Shown: piece after piece, positions 56,990-64,000 of the stretch
How the letters are laid out: each line of letters opens with the position of its first letter
Position numbering within the stretch: the stretch's first letter is position 1
Assembly: GCA_003141955.1 (NCBI GenBank)
Contig: PLOC01000111.1
Location: forward strand, 621 to 64,620
Direction of reading: 5' to 3'
DNA: 64,000 bases
From: Chloroflexota bacterium
Lineage (GTDB): Bacteria > Chloroflexota > Limnocylindria > Limnocylindrales > CSP1-4
Translations under genes and position numbers: made by a program
The notes under the pieces: generated by a model
Database searches by the model: none
The model's input: the letters and a program-made list of their open reading frames with translations, nothing else
Told to the model about the DNA's origin: nothing

Positions 56990-57948
56990 TGAAGCTGAAC
57001 CGCGGTCGACTCAATTGGGGAGTCTTCTTCATCGTTCTTGGAGCCGTCCCCCTGGCCTACCACCAGGGTGCGGTTTCGATGACCACGCTCGGCGATGCCT
57101 GGCGGCTCTGGCCGCTGGTCCTCGTCGGCATCGGGCTCGGGTTCGTTCTGTCGCGGACCCCGGCCTACTTCGTCGGCGGCCTCGTGGTCGCGGCGTGCCT
57201 GGGCCTTGTGCTGGGCAGCCTCTTCGCCGTCGGACCCCAGCTCGGCTGCGGGCCGGGTGGCAGCACCACAGGCTCGATCTCGCAGGACGGCAGTTTCAAC
57301 GGCCCCGCGCAGGTCGAGCTGAACCTCCAGTGCGGCCGCGCCAGCGTCACCACCTCGCCGGACAGTCAGTGGCATGTGAGCGCCTCCAACACCGGCGCGA
57401 ACAACCCGGACGTGACCTTCTCCGCCAGCTCGCTGACAGTCAGCTCGGGCGACCAGAACGGCTGGTGGCTGGACCGCGGTGACGAGGACTGGAACGTCGC
57501 GCTGCCGTCGGGGCAGTCGATTGGACTGAGTGTCTCCATCGATGCCGGCGACGCCCACGTCAGCCTCGGTGGAGCGAGCCTTTCGTCCGCAAGCTTCTCG
57601 CTCAACGCCGGCTCGCTCCACGCGGATCTGACCGGCGCGCGAGTCGGCAGCATCGCAGTCTCGACCAACGTCGGGGCGTCGTCGCTGATCCTCGACGGCA
57701 ACTCCAGCGTATCGGGCACTCTCTCGACGAACGTCGGGGCGCTCGACCTGTGCGCCCCGAGCCAGCTGGGGCTCAGCCTGAAGTCGAGCGAGAGCCTGGC
57801 ATCGAGCAACCTCTCGAGCGCCGGCTTGGTCCGGGTCGGCGATGCCTGGCAGACGCCCGGCTACGACTCCGCTGCCGACAAGGCCGATTTCACCGTCACC
57901 ACTAGCGTCGGAAGCCTGACGCTCAACCCCGCAGGAGGCTGCAAATGA
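56990..57948 (+). CDS. Membrane protein with LiaF/DUF4097-like beta C-terminal region
   Basis: LNWGVFFIVLGAVPLAYHQG...AWRLWPLVLVGIGLGFVLSRTP; repetitive Ser/Gly/Asn beta region. Confidence 0.8.
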
Positions 57949-58544
57949 ACCCTCGTCGTCTCTATCGATCCGCCGACGACCGCTGGATCGGGGGAGTGGC
58001 GGCCGGTGTCGCCGACTACTTCGACATCGACCCGATCCTGGTCCGCATCATCTGGCTCGTCTCGATCCCGCTGACGGGTCTCATGTCGCTGGTGGCCTAC
58101 TTCATCATGATGGTCGTCGTGCCGCTTGGGCCCCAGGAGTGGTCCCAGCCGTCGCCCTGGCAGCCGGGCGGCGCTCCGGTCGGATATGGCGCCGCCGGCA
58201 CTCCGCCCGTCGCGCCCGATGGCGGCGCAGCCGCTCCGGCGCCGGACCCTGCCACCGGCGCCCCGCAGGGCGCTCCGGCGCCGGGGCAGACACCCGGATG
58301 GGACTGGCGCTGGCAGGCTCGTCAGGATCGCTGGCAGAGGCGCGCGGACCGCTGGGAACGTCGCGCAGAACGCCGCGGTTCGGGCGGCATCGTCTTCGGT
58401 GCGCTCCTGATAGTGGTCGGCGGCGTCCTCGCCTGGCACACTATCGACCCGGGGCTGGACCTTAACCTGGCGTGGGCGATCGCAATCATCGCCTTCGGCG
58501 TTTTCCTGGTGATCTCCTCGGTCGAGCGCCACAGCGGCGCGTAG
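57945..58544 (+). CDS. PspC-domain protein
   Basis: RRLYRSADDRWIGGVAAGVADYFDIDPILVRIIWLVSIPLTGLMSLVAYFIMMVVVP; ATGA overlap with upstream gene. Confidence 0.93.
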   Translation: MNPRRLYRSADDRWIGGVAAGVADYFDIDPILVRIIWLVSIPLTGLMSLVAYFIMMVVVPLGPQEWSQPSPWQPGGAPVGYGAAGTPPVAPDGGAAAPAPDPATGAPQGAPAPGQTPGWDWRWQARQDRWQRRADRWERRAERRGSGGIVFGALLIVVGGVLAWHTIDPGLDLNLAWAIAIIAFGVFLVISSVERHSGA

Positions 58545-58557
58545 CGCCTCTCCGGGC

Positions 58558-59070
58558 TCAGGGGACCGGGTTCAAACGATAGGTTGGCGGGTCGGTTCCC
58601 TGGGTCGCTGGGGTCGGAGCCAGTGGCCGGTATTCGTAGACGACCACGAGTTCGCCGTCCGGCTTCGTAGTCAGCAGATAGACAAGGAGGATGATCCCAA
58701 CGAAGAGCACAACGGTCACGACGCCCACCACCCACACCGCTGTGCCCCAGGAGCCGGGGAGGTAGGACTCCGAGACGGGGAACCAATGGTGGAGCGCGAG
58801 CTCCTGCGATTCCCCTTCGGCCTGGGCCGCCGCCCAGTCGCGCTCGCCTTGGTAGCGTACTGTCCGGGTCGCGCCGGGAGCAGTTGGCCTCTCGAACCAG
58901 GCCAGCTCGTGGTCTCCCGGATGCGACGGAGGCAGGAAGCAGCGATATCCCTCAGGGTCGGTCCACGCACAACGTCGCCACTGGTGGGGTCCTTGATGCG
59001 ACAGGAACCGGACGCAGCGATAACCCTCGGGGTCGGTTGCCTGACAGCGTAACCATTGTGGGTTCGCCAT
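58558..59070 (-). CDS. Hypothetical: duplicated Cys/His motif followed by a TM segment
   Basis: WLRCQATDPEGYRCVRFLSHQGPHQW / RRCAWTDPEGYRCFLPPSHPGDHEL; TM AVWVVGVVTVVLFVGIILLVYLL. Confidence 0.7.
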   Translation of the reverse strand: MANPQWLRCQATDPEGYRCVRFLSHQGPHQWRRCAWTDPEGYRCFLPPSHPGDHELAWFERPTAPGATRTVRYQGERDWAAAQAEGESQELALHHWFPVSESYLPGSWGTAVWVVGVVTVVLFVGIILLVYLLTTKPDGELVVVYEYRPLAPTPATQGTDPPTYRLNPVP

Positions 59071-59225
59071 GATCTTCACTCCCCCCGCCCGAGAAGTACC
59101 TCGAGACGCATCATGCGCTCGTGGCCGCAAGTATGCGACGTCTGCGCCCGCTCGACCCCTGCAGTCCGGGTTGAGGCGGCAGTCTAGGGCTCGGGGTCTG
59201 GGCCGGTTGAGCGGCAGATCCGGGC

Positions 59226-60356
59226 TCAGCTGGCGAGCTGGTTTCGCGGCCGGCGTCGTTTGACCGACAGCAGCAGCCCGCAGAGGAGGCTGAAGATGGC
59301 CGTGATCGCCCCTGCGGCGACACTCAGGTCGGCGGACGTGGCCGCCGGCGCACCGACGCTCCCTCTCGGCGGGTCATTCTGCGGCCCGCCCTGGGCCGTG
59401 CCGCCGAGAGCTGCGTCGGGCTCGGGCGATGCGGTGTCCGTGGCCTGCAACCCTTCGACGATGTCCGTCGGACCGGCCGTCGGACCGGCCGACCATGCCG
59501 GGATGTAAAGCGTCGCGCCCGGTGCGATGGACGCGGGCGCGGTCGTGGCGCCTGCCCGCGCCTTGGCGGCCCCGGCCGGTTTCGTCGCGGTCTTGTGCGA
59601 TGGGCCGCCGCGGCTGAACATGCAGTCGTAGTAGAAGGCGCCGTTCGAACCGATCCATGCCCCGCAGCCGACCCTGTCGTAGCTGCCGATGATGATCGCG
59701 TAATGCGTCGCGCTCGAGGTCCAGTCCCACATCGCTATGTCGGTCGTGTGGTAGGTGGACGTCGTGGATCCGGGGCAGGTGCGCACCGAAGGCGTGCAGC
59801 CGTAGGTGTAGGTGACCGTGCCGGTCCCATAGCCGCCGTTGAGAGCCGTGATCTCACCGCGAGAGCCCTTGTACCCCCAGGACGCCATCGCATCCATCGA
59901 CGTGTAGGTGGGGCAGAGTCGAAGCAAGTGCGAATTGGAGGGGTACCCATATACGGCGAAGTCCTTGGCTCGCCCGTACATCACCTTGCTTGCATCGTTG
60001 GGGCACGCGATGGCGCCGTCCCGAGCCTTCGAGGCCAGGAAGGTGTCGGTGCGCAGGGGCGCCTTGCCCAGGGAGGCCCGCTCGCCGTTGATCAGGCGAA
60101 CGAGCTCGTTCGCCTCCGCGTTGGCGGGACCGGACGCCATGGCGGCCGGCACTGACAGAGCCAGCGACAGCGAGAACGCGAACGCGCTGAGGGCCATGAC
60201 GCCCAGAACGATGAGGTAGCGCGGCTGGCGGTGGTTCCGCAAGATGGTCTTCTCCGGACGGCAGAGGCTGACGCGTCGACGCCTTGCGACGATCCCTCCG
60301 GGCCCCAGGGTGACGCTGGAGCCGGAGCGCTCATTCTGGTTTCGGACGACAACCAC
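59226..60356 (-). CDS. Secreted CAP (SCP/PR1)-domain protein with C-terminal TM anchor
   Basis: ANELVRLINGERASLGKAPLRTDTFLASKARDGAIACPN...; C-term ITAIFSLLCGLLLSVKRRRPRNQ. Confidence 0.8.
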   Translation of the reverse strand: MVVVRNQNERSGSSVTLGPGGIVARRRRVSLCRPEKTILRNHRQPRYLIVLGVMALSAFAFSLSLALSVPAAMASGPANAEANELVRLINGERASLGKAPLRTDTFLASKARDGAIACPNDASKVMYGRAKDFAVYGYPSNSHLLRLCPTYTSMDAMASWGYKGSRGEITALNGGYGTGTVTYTYGCTPSVRTCPGSTTSTYHTTDIAMWDWTSSATHYAIIIGSYDRVGCGAWIGSNGAFYYDCMFSRGGPSHKTATKPAGAAKARAGATTAPASIAPGATLYIPAWSAGPTAGPTDIVEGLQATDTASPEPDAALGGTAQGGPQNDPPRGSVGAPAATSADLSVAAGAITAIFSLLCGLLLSVKRRRPRNQLAS

Positions 60357-60723
60357 CTGTTCGAGCGGTATCGGTAGGGCAGCCTACCCGGGAAATGCCC
60401 CGATCACGAGCGCATCGTCCGGTCGTTGAATACTGGCACCACCACAAGCATGAAGGAAACCAAACGAAGGGTCCGCCTCCCCTTCACTTTGGTAACTACC
60501 CGTTCGCACAGGAACGGAGGTCAGGCCGCGGTCGGGCCGCGCTTCCTGACGCAGTGAGCGAGATGCGGCCCGTGGACACGAGCCCTGACGGGGACCGTCC
60601 GGCGGATCGACGCGGCAGGCGAGCCATGCAGCCCCTGTTCAGCAATCTCTCAGCGAGCGAACCTACGGTCGAAGTCGGTCCGCGTCCGCGGACCGATGGC
60701 GCGCCCGTCGCCCGGAGGCCCAG

Positions 60724-61494
60724 ATGACCGCTCCCAACTCCCCCACCCCGCCGGCACCGGCGAGGCGATCGCACACCACTCGCAATCTCCTGGTCGCGCT
60801 CGTAGCCATAGTCGTGATCGCCGGCGTTGCAGTGGGCGGCTACGGCGTGTGGTACCTGTTCCTGAGCCCGGCCGGCCCCGCGGCCGTGGCTTCCAGCGCG
60901 CCGGTGGTTCCGGCGGGTGCCAGCGTGCCAGTGCCCGCCTCGCTGGACGGCACGTGGAACGTCAACACCAGCCTCGGCTCCATGAGCGACTTCTCGGCCT
61001 CCTGGGTGGGCTATCGGGTGCAGGAGCAGCTCGCGGGCGTCGGCGCGAACACCGCCGTCGGGCGCACGCCCCTGGTGAGCGGCTCGATGACCCTGACCGG
61101 AGCGGTCGTCGACAACGTCTCGATCACCGCCGACCTGACGGGCCTCAAGAGCAGCGATCCGAACCGCGACAACCAGCTACGCAGCCAGGCGATCGACACC
61201 AACCAGTTCCCGACCGCCACCTTCACGACGACCGGGCCGGTCGACCTTGGAACGCTGCCAGCGGAGGGCCAGACGGTGTCGGTGGTCGCGAACGGCGCCC
61301 TCACTCTCCATGGTGTCACGAAGAACGTCGCCATCACTCTGGCGGCGGTGCGTCAGGGTGGTGTCATCGCCGTGACGGGGTCCATGCCGGTCGTGTTCGC
61401 AGACTACGGGTTCAGCGGGCCCACCAGCTTCTCAGTTCTTTCGGTCGACAACAATGGGATCATGGAGCTGCACCTACTGTTCACCCACGCCTGA
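60724..61494 (+). CDS. YceI-family protein
   Basis: DGTWNVNTSLGSMSDFSASWVGYRVQEQL...SDPNRDNQLRSQAIDTNQFPTATFTTTGPVDLG...GALTLHGVTKNV. Confidence 0.92.
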   Translation: MTAPNSPTPPAPARRSHTTRNLLVALVAIVVIAGVAVGGYGVWYLFLSPAGPAAVASSAPVVPAGASVPVPASLDGTWNVNTSLGSMSDFSASWVGYRVQEQLAGVGANTAVGRTPLVSGSMTLTGAVVDNVSITADLTGLKSSDPNRDNQLRSQAIDTNQFPTATFTTTGPVDLGTLPAEGQTVSVVANGALTLHGVTKNVAITLAAVRQGGVIAVTGSMPVVFADYGFSGPTSFSVLSVDNNGIMELHLLFTHA

Positions 61495-61533
61495 CGTTCA
61501 TTCACGCCCGAGCGAGGCGGTAAGGAGGAGTCA

Positions 61534-62082
61534 ATGTCCTTCATGCGGTTCCTAGGCGGCCATCCGGCTGCCGGCGCGTCGGTCTCCCAGCCATTGCCGA
61601 TCGACAACGAGACCGAGGCGGTGCGCAGAATCGTCGCCCGCCTGGAGTCGCTGCCGCCCGAGAAGGCACGGCTCCTGGCCGGCATGGCGTACGTCCTGGC
61701 CAGGGCCGCCAACGCGGACATGGAGATCACGGACGTCGAGATGCAGGCCATCGAGAGCGTGCTGGTCGAATCCGGGCTCGATCAATCCCAGGCCGTCCTG
61801 GTCGCGGAGATGGCCAAGCTCCAGGAGCGGACCGCCGGCGGGACGAGCGACTATCTGGTGACACGCGAGTTCCGCGAGGATTCGAGCCCCGACCAGCGAC
61901 TGATGCTGCTCCGGGCGTGCTTCCAGGTAGCGGCGGCGGACGGCGCCATCGGCGCCATGGAAAGCGCGACCCTCGACGAGATCGCGAGCGAGCTTGACGT
62001 CGAGCGAGAGCAGGCAACTGCGGTCAGGGCGCAGTTTGCGGACATGTTCTCCGCCCGGCTGAACTTCCGACCGAAGGGGTAA
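61534..62082 (+). CDS. TerB-family protein
   Basis: RLLAGMAYVLARAANADMEITDVEMQAIESVLVE...LMLLRACFQVAAADGAIGAMESATLDEIASELDV. Confidence 0.88.
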   Translation: MSFMRFLGGHPAAGASVSQPLPIDNETEAVRRIVARLESLPPEKARLLAGMAYVLARAANADMEITDVEMQAIESVLVESGLDQSQAVLVAEMAKLQERTAGGTSDYLVTREFREDSSPDQRLMLLRACFQVAAADGAIGAMESATLDEIASELDVEREQATAVRAQFADMFSARLNFRPKG

Positions 62083-62123
62083 CGCTGCGGTCGGCGCTAT
62101 CGCCGGGTCGGCCCGCGGCGGCC

Positions 62124-63431
62124 TCAGCGAGTATGAACCGGCTCGGCGGACCGAGCGGCGGACTGCGAGGTCAGCCTGTCCAGCAGGTCGCGGACGGGGC
62201 GCATGAGCCAGCGCGGGTAGCGCTCGGTCCTGCCCGGCTCGTCCCTCGTGGCGATCAGCCTGTCCGCCAGGGACTCGATGTCGCCGATCACCTTCGCCTT
62301 CGGGAAGGCTTCGACCGCGGAGCGGTGGCTGTTGGCCGCATAGACGAAGAGCATGCCGGCAGACCGGATCCTGGCCATCGCCGCGAACCCGACGACCTTC
62401 TCGACGTCGCTTGCCGCGACGCCGCTGTTCGAGCGGTTGACCACCAGGGCCAGGCGGTCGCGAATCTCGAGATCTACGGCAACCTCGCGGAATTGGACCG
62501 CCGCCCGAATGGTCGGGACCTCCGGTGTGACGGGGACCAGGATCTGGTCGGCCAGGGCGAAGATGCCCTGATTGAGCGGCCCGTAGTCGGGGTGCATGTC
62601 CACGATGATCCAGTCGAAGACGTCGCGGGCGGCGCTTATCGCCTGGGCAACGCGCTTGGGCTCGAGGACCTCGGTGTGGAGCGGCGAGCGGGACATCGTC
62701 AGCACCGCGACGCCGCTGCTGTGGGCCGAGGCGATCTCCGCCAGAGAGTGGCTGGCATTCGTTTCCAGGTCCGCTCCCCACACGTCCGCGACGGTGGGAA
62801 TCTCGGCCATGCCCAACGAGGTGAGGATATGGCCCGTCACGGTGTCGCAGTCGATCAGCAGAACGCGCTGGTTCTTGCGGATCTGGAGCACCGCCGCGGT
62901 GTTGATGGCGATCGTGGTCTTGCCGACGCCGCCCTTCGGATTGAAGATCACGACGATCTGGCCACGGTGCGCCAAGGCCGAGGATGAAACGCCCACTTCG
63001 CCTTCCAGGATGGCCCCGCGGGCGGAGTCGCCCAGGGCCTCGGTCCGAATGAGCATCGTCTCGGCCCGAATGAGCATCGCCTCCACGCGCCAGCGCAAGG
63101 AGGCCGCCGAATAGGGCCGGTTGACGAACTCGCCGTTGATGCGGGCGCGGCCGGCTAGGCTGAGCCGATCGACGGCCGTGGACGAAACGATCATCAACGA
63201 CGCGACGTTGCGCTCCCCGTCGTGAAGAAGGGAGTACATCTCGATGGTCGCGTCGAAGTCGCTCTCGCCATCCAGAATGGCCAGGCCGACGTCGGACCGG
63301 CTTTCGAGGAGCGCTGCGAGCTCGCCGGCAGTGGAGACCGGGATGGCTTCGAATCCGGCGTCCGCCAGCTCCTCATTGACCGCCGGGAACTCGTCCTCGG
63401 GCAGGTAGACGGCGACAGCTGATCGCAGCAC
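62124..63431 (-). CDS. CpaE/MinD-like P-loop ATPase with N-terminal receiver-like domain
   Basis: FNPKGGVGKTTIAINTAAVLQ (deviant Walker A), VFDWIIVDMHPDYGPLNQGIFALADQILVPVTPE; SD AAAGGAGG before GTG start at 63431. Confidence 0.9.
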   Translation of the reverse strand: MLRSAVAVYLPEDEFPAVNEELADAGFEAIPVSTAGELAALLESRSDVGLAILDGESDFDATIEMYSLLHDGERNVASLMIVSSTAVDRLSLAGRARINGEFVNRPYSAASLRWRVEAMLIRAETMLIRTEALGDSARGAILEGEVGVSSSALAHRGQIVVIFNPKGGVGKTTIAINTAAVLQIRKNQRVLLIDCDTVTGHILTSLGMAEIPTVADVWGADLETNASHSLAEIASAHSSGVAVLTMSRSPLHTEVLEPKRVAQAISAARDVFDWIIVDMHPDYGPLNQGIFALADQILVPVTPEVPTIRAAVQFREVAVDLEIRDRLALVVNRSNSGVAASDVEKVVGFAAMARIRSAGMLFVYAANSHRSAVEAFPKAKVIGDIESLADRLIATRDEPGRTERYPRWLMRPVRDLLDRLTSQSAARSAEPVHTR

Positions 63432-63686
63432 TACGCTGTGGCCTCCTTTTGGAACGAAGGTACCACCCCAGTCTAGCCGAAGGTCATAGGACTGTGCCTG
63501 CCGTTGAGCCCCGGTCGGACTGCGCTGGACAGCGCGACGCACGTAGCCGCACCTGCCGGTTCTGCCACCTTTCCAACTCTGTGGTGCGCGGGCTCACCAC
63601 GTGCTCGCCCGTGCCGAGCGCCGTGACCGAGCTCGGAGGTCACGTAAGCTATGCCCTCCGTCACCTGAAACTGGACTTGCCCGCCC

Positions 63687-64000
63687 ATGAAGACCTACCT
63701 CCAAGGCGTCTTCGACGTCTACAGCTCCTACTTCCGCATCGCGGCGCTGGTCCCCTCAGGTGGGGCCGGCCTGGTCTCGCTGCTGATCGCCCTGAACGTC
63801 GTCCTCGGGGTGCTGCCGATCGTCTTCGTCGTGGCGACGAGCGTCATGGTCGGGCGCGTGCCGGAGGCCGTGGCCGGCGGCGTCGGCTCGGCCAAGTGGG
63901 AATCGCTCGTCATCGCTTTCGGCATCGCCGCCTCTGCCTTTGTCGCGCAGCAGATCATCGCCCCGCTGCAGGCCGCCCTCGGCGAGCTGCTGTCGCGCCG
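63687..64000 (+). CDS. Membrane protein, N-terminal part (possible ABC exporter TM domain); continues past window
   Basis: MKTYLQGVFDVYSSYFRIAALVPSGGAGLVSLLIALNVVLGVLPIVFVVATSVMVGRVPEAV...AFVAQQIIAPLQAALGELLSRR, open to the window end. Confidence 0.6.
   Translation, partial: MKTYLQGVFDVYSSYFRIAALVPSGGAGLVSLLIALNVVLGVLPIVFVVATSVMVGRVPEAVAGGVGSAKWESLVIAFGIAASAFVAQQIIAPLQAALGELLSR

Overview
High-GC bacterial chromosomal segment (metagenome-like; gene content is reminiscent of Chloroflexota/Limnocylindria, but taxonomy is only inferred). Most of the window is ordinary chromosome: an amino-acid ABC transporter operon with two substrate-binding paralogs, adenosine deaminase, lipA / 2-oxoacid dehydrogenase E2 / lpd, PEP carboxylase, GGDEF protein, AGE-family epimerase, Gfo/Idh/MocA oxidoreductase, MFS and AI-2E transporters, amidase, asnA, glnS, VIT1-like protein, sensor kinase, PspC, YceI, TerB, CpaE/MinD-like ATPase. 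The more interesting parts are: (1) the 5' half of a group II (class C-like) intron and its reverse transcriptase at the left edge, sitting just after the hairpin terminator of a tRNA-Glu(CTC) gene; (2) an accessory block at ~40.4-46.1 kb with a toxin/RHH-antitoxin-like pair under a palindromic promoter, a DUF2442-like gene with an internal TGA, two divergent NERD-domain genes (one membrane-associated, one fused to a UvrD-like helicase) and an AbiEi/AbiEii type IV TA module with a perfect 12-bp inverted-repeat operator, whose toxin ORF runs antisense into tRNA-Gln(CTG); (3) several decayed genes (a beta-propeller lipoprotein with two +1 frameshifts, a response-regulator tail, a truncated XRE protein); (4) a pair of distant CxxC zinc-ribbon paralogs with conserved non-ATG start context. 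No CRISPR array, rRNA or integrase was seen. All calls come from reading the sequence; no database searches were run.
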